Below, one piece after another: positions 34,992-45,625 of a DNA stretch of 64,000 bases. The stretch comes from Zea mays (Eukaryota; Streptophyta; Magnoliopsida; Poales; Poaceae). Both the position numbers and the translations under genes were made by a program. Each line of letters starts with the position of its first letter. Position 1 is the first letter of the stretch. The notes beneath the pieces were generated by a model. It ran no database searches and had not been told where the DNA came from. It saw only the letters and a list, made by a program, of their open reading frames with translations. The stretch lies in assembly GCF_902167145.1 (NCBI RefSeq), contig NC_050098.1:76362207-76426206 (forward strand), written 5' to 3'.

Positions 34992-36963
34992 GCCCCCAGG
35001 GACTTCGACCGTACTCCCCCGCGCGCGCTCGACCTCACCGGAGCACCAGATCACCGGCGTTGCCCCGCGCACGGCGTGCCCCCGGCCACCCGAACACCCG
35101 CCACCGTAGACCGGCCAGCAGAGCCTCTCCCAGCCGCGTCCGACCCTTGGAGTAGACCATGCATGCCTCGGTGAAGCTACCCGAGCGAGGAATCAAACTT
35201 TGCCTCGCCGGAGAAGCCAGTTCACGGTCGCCGGACTTCACCCGACCGCTGGTGAACATAGACTGAGCTCCACGGTGAGTTGTTCTTCAATTCCTTGCAC
35301 GAGTCGACTCATCAACACCCCGTGAAGCTCCCTGTGCCCTTGGATTGACATATGTCGCCGTGGTTAGGTCGGAGCACTCGCCACCGACGAGTTCACCCGC
35401 CTGCGCACGTGGACCGGCCGATTTCGGCCACCACCGCCGTCGAGTCGTACCTCGCTGTGACCGCAAGAACCTCCCGGAGCCAACCCCGCCCCTCGCTGGA
35501 CCTCCCTCGCCGCCGGTAAGCCGTGCCGCCCTATTTATTTCCGTGGTTACTGTTTAAATAAGGGGAGGGACCTCGGGGGAGAAGAAGTAAAGGCCAGGGG
35601 GTTTTGTGCATTGTCAGCGACTCAAGGGAATAGTGGCGCAGGGGTATAACTGAGGGGATTGTTTTAGAAAGAACCCAGGGTCTTCGATGCAAAGTGGTTT
35701 TCCAGAAAACCTTATTAAATATTCTGATTTAAATACAAACAGAACCTGAAAAATTCATAACTTCAGTTTGGTTCATCCAAATCGAGTCAAACAAATTTTG
35801 CCAGATCCTAAATAATGTAAACTACTTAGGAAAAATATAAAACCCCTAAGTGGGGCAGAAAATTGCAAAGTTTTGATTTAAATGTTTAAATGGTCAAAAG
35901 CTAAATGAAATAGGGAAAAATAGCTATAATATTAGACTGGGATTAAGAAAATTCAGAGAAGCACTTAATTACTTCTTAACCTGTTTAAAAATAATAAACC
36001 CCTCTGTACACCAAATTAAGGTAGAATTTTCCATTTAAATCATTTCTAGATGAAAGTTAAATAAAATATAAAAGGTAGCTTAATATAAGAACCAGGGAGT
36101 ACCCACATTTTTGTTAGCTCCCTTACTCAATATAGTTCACTAGAAAATTTTGTTAAACCCTTGTTTAGTACAAAAGAAATGAGATATCTTTTATTTTAAG
36201 AAAACAAGGAAAACTTAGAAAAACCCTAGAAAAATAACCCTGAGAAGAAAACACCCCAAACCTTAGGATAACTAATGTTTTGTTATTATAAACATAGAAA
36301 TTTATGAGTTCTGTTGTTTGACATTTTTCAAATAACAAGTTAGTTGTAAGTGTCTTTTTAGCATTAAACTTTAGAAAATCATAACTAAATAACCACTAAG
36401 TAGCCCTCTGTGATTTTTTGCATAGAAGCATGTTATTACCTATAGATACCAGCAAAAATGACCCTTAGTGCAGAACCCACACCTAGATAAGAGTTGTAGT
36501 GCAAGTGACCCCTTTGCCCCAACTTTTGTTATTTTTGTCCAGGGCATATTCTAATTATTCTGGACCTCAAATTTATAGGACGGACTACAGTGACCAATAA
36601 TAAACCACTGTAATTTTTACAGAAGTTTTGGAAAGAGTTAATTCACTGTTGTAGTTCAAACCCACCCTAAAATCATAAATAGAAAATAAAAAGGGGAATT
36701 AATAGAGGAGACTAATGTTACCCTAACCAAACCAGCAAAACCCCTTGAGTGCCTACTGAAACATTTAAGGGGCAATCCAAGTCTTAATCCATTATGCTTA
36801 GGAAAAAAACCCAAACCTAAATTGATAAGCATAAACCACTGAGAACCTCTTATAACAAAGAAACCCTAAGTTATTAACTAACTTAGTTTTTCTGCACTAG
36901 GCATAATTGTTACTAAATTCTACATATCATAGCATACATATATCTTATTCGTTGCATTCGATA

Positions 36964-37089
36964 GATTGTAACCTCGCGGATGGAGAATACATCCTCATGT
37001 CGGAGCAAGGAGTTGCTGAGGAGGTAGCCCCGGATCCAGCACCAGAGCCTGCCCCAGAGGATCTACCTGCCCCAGCTTTGGAAGGCAAG
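36964..37089 (+). other. Acidic exon-like module in Chr-5 LTR
   Basis: Reads DGEYILMSEQGVAEEVAPDP, continues with repeated Pro-Glu/Pro-Ala, and ends LEG at GAAGGCAAG. An acceptor-like GATAG precedes it. The longest clean version of the module. Confidence 0.45.
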
Positions 37090-39349
37090 CCCCAGTTTAT
37101 GCATAACCAGTTCTATATATTATTTTACTGCACTTAATGATTGTAGGCTTGTATTGTGCACTTAAGTGTAGGAGTTGCCTGAAACCCTAGTTGCATTACA
37201 TTAGGATTTCCTTTGAAATGGATACTAGTATGCTAGGTCGAGTAGTTGCTTGCTAATTAGGGATCTCGGTAGAAGTCGAGTGATTTTTCTAGCACTCGCG
37301 CGAGGTCAGGAAATTGGTTGTATCCACTTTCATATCATACTGATGTTGGTTTGTGGACACGGATCCATGGGGATGCGTAGTCTACGAGATGGAATTGGAA
37401 TAAGGATTAACGTGCGGATACCTGTGTCAAGCGTTTGAACGTACTAAGCACATGCCGAGAAATATGGTAAATCGGTAAGCCTAGTACCTGATTGAACCTG
37501 GCAGCAGACTTTACTCCTCACGCGACCTGAGATGTGGTCTCCCATTCCGGTTATGGTGGGTACAAGTGTGGTCACTGCACAACGGCAGTCGGGCTCAGTG
37601 AGGCATTGTGCGCCAAGGCGGTGAGCCCTGATCTGCTGACGAGGAATCGATGGGGACTGTTGATGTGTGTGGGGACGAAGTGGCTCGCCACGTCATGTGT
37701 TTAGGTCTACCTTGCAAGGTTTAAAAACTTGATTCGAATCGTCTGCTTCTCACAGCTAATTAGACTGCTTGATCCATTGTACTGCATTGAGTAACAAGTG
37801 GAAATATGATGAGTTGGCAAAAGATGTTGATTGCTAAATTGCTTGATACCATGAATGATTAGATAGTACACATTTAGTCTTAAGAGAGTCACACTAAAAC
37901 TTGACAAAGCTAAAACTTGATTTTTAGACTCAGCTAGTGCTTTTGGCAACCAAACCCCTCAACCAAATAGCTGCATGTCTAGAGGTAGAGGAGTAGACTC
38001 CTCACACCGGGTAAGTTTAGCTGAGTATTAGTATACTCAGCCTTGCTTGTGGCATAATTTTACAGGTTCTCTGGAGGACATGGTTGCTGGAGTGACTTGG
38101 CCGTCCATCTTGCCACCGGGTTGGATAATCGAGTGGGACCCTACCTCGGCAGAGGAGGAGCATGAGGAGTGATGGGACAGGCTTCCCCATCTCTCTGTCT
38201 TTTTATCATTAGTTTTATTCTGCTGCATTCCGAACAATGATGACTACTTTTGCTAAAACTCAGATGATGATGTAACAAATTTGATACTCCTTAATGTATG
38301 GTTTTATGCTTTATTGTATTTGCTCTGTGCCTCACCATCGAGTGAGTACGTGGTACTTGATCCAGTTAGTGGCCTCGTCGGACTAGATCTGAGGGACTGA
38401 CGTGTTATTCCCATTTAAGTGTGGTCTAGCCTCTAAGGCAGGACTTAGGCACTCAAGTTGGAATAATTCGGGCGGTTCCGCCACCGAGCCCTGGCCGCGA
38501 ATGGGGGGTCGATGGGGACGGTTGATATGTGTGGGGACGGAGTGCTCCTACATGTCGTGTGTTTAGGTTTACCTTCCAAGGTTTTAAAACTCGATTCGAA
38601 TCGTCTGCTTCTCACAGCTAATGAGACTGTTTGAGCCCTTGTACTACATTGAGTAAGAAGTGAAATGAGGTTTACATGAGATAACTTGTTGTTTGTACTA
38701 AATGCTTGTTACCAGTATGCTTAGAAGGAGCAAACTTAGCTAAGATAATGATGCTAGAAATTGAAGAGCTAAAACTTGTTTTTAGACTCAGCTAGTGCTT
38801 TTGGCAAACCAAACCCCTCAGCCAAACAGCTGCATGGTCTAGAGGTAGAGGACTAGTTTCCTCACACCGGGTAAGTCTAGCTGAGTATTGGTATACCCAG
38901 CCTTGCTTGTGGCATAATTTTTGCAGGTATGCTCCAGGATATGGTTGATGGTGTGACTTGGCCTACCACCTTGCCACCCGGTTGGACGGTCGAGTGGGAT
39001 GCTGCTCCCGCAGGAGAGGAGCAAGAGGAGTAGTGGGCTAGGCCTTGCCCGATGCCTCGCTACTGACGATATCAATTATCCACTGCATTTTATTTTGTGA
39101 ACTTATACTAGCTACTTGGGAAACTCCGATTTATGTAATAACTCTAGTACTTTAATTTGAGGTTTTCCTGTTTTATTGTATTTCTTCTGTGACTCACCTT
39201 CGAGTGAGTTTGTGGTATTTGATCCTGGTTAAGTGGCTTTATCAGACGAGATCTGAGGGACTGACGGGTTATTCTGAATTAAGTGTGTTACGGCCCCTGA
39301 GGCGTGACTTAGGCACTTAAACTGGAATAATTCAGGTGGTTCTGCCATA

Positions 39350-42250
39350 GCTGCTCCTCAGGTACCCTGAGGCACTTCTTCAGTTGTGACACGTGGAATA
39401 CATCATGTACATCCGCAAGATGATTGGGTAATTTTAGTTGATATGCAACTTCTCCCACTCGCTTTAAGCTCAAGAAAGGTCCAATGAAGCGAGGGGACAA
39501 CTTTCCTTTAACTTTAAATCTCCTCATACCCCGGATTGGTGACACCTTCAGATACACGTGATCACCCTCCTTAAACTCCAGTAGTCTTCTCCGAGTATCA
39601 GCATAGCTCTTCTGCCTTGATTATGCAATTCTCAAATTTTTCCTTATCATTCGAACTTGTTCTTCTGCCTCTTGTATAAGTTTAGGCCCAAAGAACTGTA
39701 TTTCTCCAATTTGATCCCAATATAGAGGAGTCCTGCATTTTCTGCCATATAGAGCCTCAAATGGTGACATCTTCAAACTGGCCTGGTAGCTATTATTATA
39801 AGAGAACTCCGCATATGGCAAGCTCTTATCCCAACTTCCACCATGTTTAAGAGCACAAGCTCTTAACATATCCTCCAGCACCTGGTTAGTCCTCTCGGTC
39901 TGCCCATCAGTTTGGGGAGGGAAGGCTGAACTGGAATTCAACTGTGTATCCAAGCTCTCATGCAACTTCTTCCAAAACCGAGAAGTAAACTCTGATCCTC
40001 GGTCAGACACGATCTTCTTAGGCACTCCATGTAGACAAACTATCTGAGTCATATACAATTCTGCTAACTTGGCTCCCGTGTAATTAGTCCTCACTGGTAT
40101 GAAATGAGCCACTTTTGCCAATCTGTCCACAATTACCCAAATAGAGTCATATCTTGCCGTAGTGCGGGGTAGTCCAACAATGAAGTCGATACCAATTTTT
40201 CCCATTTCCACTCGGGTATCTTCAATGGGTGCAATAGTCCAGCTGGTCTTTGATGTTCGGCCTTAACCCTTTGACACACATCACACTTAGCCACATGTGC
40301 AGCAACATCCCTTTTCAATCCATACCACCAGTATTTCTGTTTCAAATCCTGATACATCTTAGTGCTACCAGGGTGGATAGAGTAATCAGAATCATGGGCT
40401 TCCTTCAATATAGTCTCACGGAGGCTATCAATCTTAGGAACACATATCCGATTCTTGAACCATACAGTGCCTTGCTCATCCTCCGTGAATTCTGGACCTC
40501 TACCTTCAGTAATCAGATCCTGAATCTCTTGAATTTTAGCATCACCAATCTGGCCCTTATGAATTTCTTGCTCCAAGGTAGATTCCACTTCAATGGTGAC
40601 TCCTTCAGTGTGAGCAACTATCCCCAGGTTAAGTCTCCTGAAATCCTCAACAATCTCATCGGGTAGCTGGGCAACAACAGCTAAATGAACGTGCTCCTTT
40701 TGACTCAAGGCATCTGCAACCAAATTTGCCTTGCCTGGGTGATAGTTAATCTCCAAATCATAATCCTTAATAAGCTCCAACCAATGGCGTTGCCTAAGGT
40801 TGAGATCCTTCTGAGTGAATATATACTTCAAACTCTTATGATCCGGTATACTTGGTACTTAGTTCCCATAATGTAATGTCTCCAAATCTTAAGCGCGTGC
40901 ACAACAGCTGCCAGTTCTAAGTCATGAGTGGGGTAATTCAATTCATGTTTCCATAACTGACGAGATGCATAGGCAATCACATGTCCTTCTTGCATGATCA
41001 CACATCCCAATCCTTGGCCACATGCATCACAATAAATGTCAAACCCCTTCAATAGATCTGGCATAACCAACACTGGTGGTGACATCAATCTCTTCTTTAA
41101 TTGATCAAAGCTATCTTGACATTTCTCATCCCACTTAAACTCTCTCCCTTTCTCTAGAAGCGAGGTCATAGGCTTAGCAATCTTAGAAAATCCTTCAATA
41201 AATCTCCGATAATATCCTGCAAGTCCCAAGAAACTCCAGATCTCCATAACTATAGTGGGTATGCTCCATGCCATTATCTCCTTGACTTTAGCAGGATCCA
41301 CTGATATCCCTCCATTAGAAATGATATGTTCTAGAAATGCATGTTGTCAATCCAGAACTCGCATTTACTGAACTTGGAGTAGAGTTGATTATCTCGTAGC
41401 TTCTGTAGCACCAATCTCAGACGTTCCTCATGATCACTATCTCTCTTGGAATAAATAAAAATGTCATCGATGAAAACCACGACGAATCTGTCTAGATCTC
41501 GAACACCTTATTCTTCAGACTCATAAAATAGACTGGTGCATTGGTTAGTCCAAATGACATACTATGAACTCATATAAACCGTATCGGGTTGAGAAAATCG
41601 TCTTGGGAATATCCGATGGCCTAATCTTCATTTGATGGTAACCCGATCGGAGGTCAATCTTCGAGAATACGCTGGCACCTCTCATCTAATCAAATAAATC
41701 CTCAATGCGGGGTAACGGATACTTGTTCTTTACAGTAACATCATTAAGTGATCTATAGTCCACACACATCCGTTGCGATCCATCCTTCTTCTGTACAAAC
41801 AGAAACGATGCTCCCCAAGGAGAGGAACTCGGACGAATGTACAACCTCTTGCAACTTCGTTAACTGTTTCTTAAGTTCCTTTAATTTTTCTATAGACATC
41901 CTGTATGGCCATTTAGAAATAGGAGCAGTCCTAGGTAAGAGATCAATAACAAACTCAACATCCCTATCTGGTGGCATCCCTGGTAACTCCTCTAGAAAGA
42001 CATCCGGAAAATCCCTAACCACACGGATGTTGTCACCAACAAACTTCCCATCTACTAAGAATGCCACTAGTCTAGTGGCGGTAGTTACTGCAATTCCAAC
42101 TTCAAATCTTTCTCCTTTGGAACTGGTGAGTTCTATGGTTCCTTTAGCATAGTGTATAAACTGCCTTTGCCTTTCTTAACCATGACATACCAAGGATCAC
42201 GTCTATAGTGCTCTCTTCTAACACTATAGGGGTAGCCCATCTAGGTTAGA
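39350..42250 (-). pseudogene. Chr-3 pol: protease end, RT, RNase H, integrase
   Basis: Read on the minus strand: protease tail STIDVILGMSWL near 42200, then VFLEELPGMPPDRDVEFVID and the RT start (42067-41753). The RT core (41750-41300) is in shifted frames with MSFGL-type and FIDDI-type text around 41460-41560. Connection and RNase H follow with [18 protein letters not shown] and [16 protein letters not shown] (41301-40828), and [14 protein letters not shown]. The integrase has the zinc region ([11 protein letters not shown] ... CDVCQ), [15 protein letters not shown] and QTDGQTERTNQ with the DD35E triad intact. The frame ends at PEEQ, at the Chr-4 junction. Several frameshifts make it non-coding. 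Confidence 0.8.
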
Positions 42251-42712
42251 AACACATGGTACGAAAGATAGGATTGTAGACAAGGCATGTAATTACGAAG
42301 CATGTTACTTTGGGGGATTTATTAGCTAAGTGTGTCGCCTACTAAAGCTAATTCATTACCTTATAGTGGTACATGCTAATATGCCCGTCTGTACTATTTC
42401 AATCAATCAAAGAAGCAAATCAGGCATTGATCATCAGAACAATCAACCAACATTTTTAATAGAGAAAATAATTTTTATTTTTTTTGTCTTAGGTCTCCTA
42501 TCCCTTAAAAGGTCATAAATGTAGGATTCCGAGGTGTGAAATCCATCTTGCCTTAGAGTAGAAAAGATAAGAATGATCAGAGTAGAACAGTAGAAGGTGA
42601 GACAAGATCAAGATAAATGTAGAAAGAATCAAAGTAAGGTAAGTAGGTAAGGGTTTTGTCCATTTCTATCTAGGTTTCGTCCTACAGTCAACATTTCCTC
42701 TGATACCACTTT
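42251..42712 (-). other. Chr-3 leader remnant with primer-binding site
   Basis: Only about 460 bp separate the protease remnant from the 5' LTR, so gag and the protease N-terminus have been deleted. The minus strand next to the LTR reads AAAGTGGTATCAGAGG (42711-42696), a tRNA-Met primer-binding site. I see no other feature. Confidence 0.75.
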
Positions 42713-43082
42713 TGTCACATCCAGATTTAAGGAACAAAGCCGGGTGCATCTCATACATGCGCCAAAGAAGACAACATATACTAACAGAGTGTATAGAGAT
42801 AAATGTCACAATATAATCAGATTATTTATTACATAGTGAAAGTGTTACAAAATAAAAGATAAACATAACAGGATCTAAAATCCATCCTTGGCGCCAAAAA
42901 GTCAACTGGGAGACGCCACCTAGATCGAATCGAACTCCTCGATACTTGGCTCTACTTGAACCACCCGTTCTTATCCTGTGGGGGGGTGTGAGACAGCAAG
43001 GGTGAGCTCACCCATGTTCATCGCTCAACAAGTTGTGGGGAATAATGTGGCATGAACTCACCAAAGGTGGGAGTTCATGTGA

Positions 43083-43096
43083 CACTACAGGAATCC
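43083..43096 (+). repeat. CACTA-1 left terminal inverted repeat
   Basis: CACTACAGGAATCC; the complement of the right end (55011 back) reads CACTACAGGAATTC, identical for 12 bases. Confidence 0.9.
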
Positions 43097-43104
43097 AGTT
43101 AATT

Positions 43105-43495
43105 TTGTCGGCTAAAAACCGACGAGAATAACCTATAAACCGACGGGAATAACTAATTCTCGTTGGTAATAGGCTAACTCCAGTCGGCCTCAAGCCATTG
43201 GCTGTCAGGTGTCAGGGATAACATTATTCCCGTCGGCGGCTGACAGGAATTTGTAATCCCCGTCGGCCAAGTACAAGCCGACGGGAATAAGCTATTAACT
43301 CCCGTCGGCCAGGACAGCCGACAGGAATTAACTATTAACTCCCTTCGGCCAGGGCAGCCGACGGGGATCAGCTATTAACTCCTATCGGCCAGGGCAGCCG
43401 ACGAGGATTAACTAGGCCGACGGGAGTTAATAGTTAATTCCCGTCGGCTATGATCAAACCGACGAGGATTAACTGGGCCGACGGGAGTTAACCTA
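43105..43495. repeat. CACTA-1 left subterminal hairpin array
   Basis: About a dozen direct and inverted copies of GCCGACGGGA with variants. From 43266 they form repeated units in which GCCGACGGGAATAA is followed by TTAACTCCCGTCGGC, so each unit can fold as a hairpin. Such motifs bind the element's own accessory protein (TNPA-like) in known CACTA transposons. The right end has only two copies (54963-54990). Confidence 0.85.
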
Positions 43496-44590
43496 TAATT
43501 CTGCAAAAGCAACACCAAATTAGGTATTTCTCCACAATTGCACACAAAACATACATAGAACATACACATCACAAACATATGACAAAACATATATATCATC
43601 ACATGATCATACACATCACAAACGCATTGATATGATTCACACATCACAAACTTAAGATCAAGTGTTTACACAAACATTTCAGATACGAGTTAAGATCAAG
43701 TGTTTACACAAACATAATGTCCACGAGTTAAAAAACATAACGAGCACGAGTTCAAGTGTTTAGAGATAACCACCACTTGGGTGGTTAGAGCTTTGACCGC
43801 TGCCGCCACCAGGAGGAGGGAACGCGAAGAGGGAGTCAACAAATCCAGTCCCTGCTGCGGGATCAGACCCACTACCACCGGCTTCGGGCGTACCTATGCA
43901 TGTTAGCAAATATCAACATTTTTAATACAAATATCAACTATATACAAGTGTATAAATTAATCGAGAGTTATCAAACGTACCCTATCTCTAGGTGCAGGTA
44001 TATGTGTCGGAGGGGTGTTGAACTGTGGTGGCGGAGCTGGTGTGTTTGCAAACTGGCTCCATTGTGGTGGCGGTGGAATATTTGTTGCCATGCCCTGTTG
44101 CTGCATTAACTGTTAAACATATGTGTTACTATTGAAGATGTTGTATTGAAATATAATAATTTAGAGTTCGGATTATGTATACTCACTTGATACATCGCTT
44201 TGGTATGTGCATTGCAAGCCTCAATAAATTCGCATTGTTGTCTCATCTCTTCATGCATCCTCATAATCTCCAACTTCTGCTCGTTCGGTCGACGAGAGGA
44301 TGAGCTACGGGAAGACGAACCCATCCTCTGAGATCTCACCGACGATGAGTCAATGAATCCGTCGAAGAGTGCGTATCTATAAGTGATTAAAAAATTGTGA
44401 TTACTACATAATCAATTTAGTGTCAACCATATAATTTCATAAGTTAGAGATTACCGTCCATGCGCTTTGTCACCACCACTTGCGTACACCACCGAGGGAT
44501 CCACCGGTTCATGTCACCAGTCGAAGTCAAGGCCATGGCGATGAACCATCTCCTCCCCATACGTCGCCTATACATCATTCACAACCTTAC

Positions 44591-45174
44591 TGTTGGGGAC
44601 TTGTTCTCAAATGCTATGAATTAAGAACAAGGCAACATAAAATGTTAAATGTTAATGTCCTTCGTCCAACGAAGCATTATTCCCTTAGGGATTAATGGAC
44701 CTTGGACCAAGGTTGATGACAATACGATTACGAAGGTTAAATCTTCGTAATTGAATTTTAATAGATTGTATAAGATAACATAAAATATAAAGTATCAAAG
44801 GTAAATGAATCATGAACGAACCATATTATATCTACTCAGTATATTTAATCATTGAATACAGTTATACCTCTGCCTTGGCAAAGATTGGTTCCCGAATGAT
44901 GCGATTGCAAATACAGGAATCCGTGAACAGTAAAGGAGTACTGTTCACTATTTATAAGCACAGGACACAGCCTGTGGGGAATTACAATTATGCCCCTTAT
45001 AAGGGATTACAACAGCGACCCAAACATTTATGGACTAAAAGGTCATTCTACTTTTAAGTCGGTTTGTAATTCCGAAGCTTCATGAAGAGGATCCTTCGGT
45101 TATCTCATGCGGACAGCTTCAGCCGAAGCTGCTTCTTCCTACAAGACCTTCGGCGACGAAGCATAGTCCCAACA
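44591..45174 (-). repeat. GL-2 3' LTR
   Basis: Plus strand TGTTGGGGACTTG to TAGTCCCAACA. The hairpin arms GTGAACAGTA / TACTGTTCAC (44923-44948) are perfect here, with a TATA on the minus strand beside them (TTTATA at 44951). It contains the heat-shock-element match at 45074-45086. Confidence 0.9.
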
Positions 45175-45188
45175 GTAGCCCCTTTCGC
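45175..45188 (-). other. GL-2 polypurine tract
   Basis: The minus strand reads GCGAAAGGGGCTAC up to the LTR; GL-3 has GAAGGGGCTAC at the same place (63288-63299). This fixes the element's orientation as minus. Confidence 0.8.
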
Positions 45189-45432
45189 GGCGCTAGATCG
45201 TTTTTCGTAACGAGCTTGATCCGTGAAAAAAGTCTCTTAAGCTTCGGGAAGCTGAAGGTCCAAAAAACACCTTCCCTAAGCTCGTTGTCGAGAAACGATT
45301 CAGTTTCCGAGCGCGTAGCGGTCCCACCTTGCAGAGCTACTGTTTGGTCTCTGCGGTCCACCGCGCAGCGAGTGCAAGCGGCTGTCCACCTGGTGTAAAA
45401 ATCCTGGCGATTCACCTTCTTACCTGCATCAC

Positions 45433-45442
45433 TATATAAATA
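45433..45442 (+). promoter_or_regulatory. TATA box of the GL-2 antisense gene
   Basis: TATATAAATA about 190 bp upstream of the antisense ATG at 45626 and outside the LTR. GL-3 has a TATATAAA at the equivalent place (63021-63014, minus), with similar flanks (GTAGGTGTGAAGTTACCACA follows in both). Confidence 0.65.
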
Positions 45443-45625
45443 GACGAGTAGGTGTGAAGTTACCACAGCATTCATTGCTATTTGCACTGTTTTGCTGCCA
45501 AAATTTTTAACCATAGCCGAAGCTTGACTCTCAGAATCAGACGAAGCTCCAGTTTGAAGCCTACTTCGTCAGAAGAAAAAGCTTCGGAAGAAAAAGCATT
45601 TAGTTCCCAAAAAATTCAGAGTTAA

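Larger units (their letters stand above)
34124..38486 (+). repeat. Chr-5: solo LTR (4363 bp) of a related chromovirus
   Basis: It starts TGTAACACCCCAAG and ends TTCCGCCACC (expected CA mutated to CC). There is no internal region, so two LTRs have recombined. The flanking repeat is AAGCC (34119-34123) and GAGCC (38487-38491); the uninterrupted first Chr-4 LTR has GAGCC here, so the left copy mutated. The Chr-4 LTR continues on both sides. The body is homologous to the Chr-4 LTR but clearly diverged. Frames inside, including 34770-35174, are not genes. Confidence 0.9.
17336..39349 (+). mobile_element. Chr-4: complete but rearranged chromovirus-type element
   Basis: On the plus strand: an LTR (17336-22026), a copy of the right-hand Chr-3 flank (22027-23387), a second LTR tail (23388-24325), a tRNA-Met primer-binding site (24328-24339), an extra upstream coding region, gag, pol, a polypurine tract, and a 3' LTR (30517-39349) split by solo LTR Chr-5. 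The target duplication GCTGC is present at 17331, 22027 and 39350. The element is dead, with at least eight in-frame stops and frameshifts. It inserted in the pol gene of Chr-3, in the opposite orientation. Confidence 0.85.
30517..39349 (+). repeat. Chr-4 3' LTR, split by solo LTR Chr-5
   Basis: The LTR occupies 30517-34123 and 38487-39349. Its first bases are TATGACACC where the 5' copy has TGTGACACC, and its last are GCCATA where the others end GCCACA; both are single transitions at the terminal dinucleotides. About 222 bp present at 18016-18237 are missing at the junction 31197-31203, removing the TATA box. The acidic module is at 33456-33580. GCTGC follows at 39350. Confidence 0.85.

Noticed and set aside
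34770..35557. Pro/Arg-rich frames near a TATA box, looking like a short gene
   Set aside because: This is the equivalent GC-rich block of solo LTR Chr-5; composition alone keeps the frames open.
43266..43495. Regularly spaced repeats resembling a CRISPR array
   Set aside because: The units are alternating inverted copies of a CACTA subterminal motif inside a plant transposon; there are no unique spacers or cas genes.
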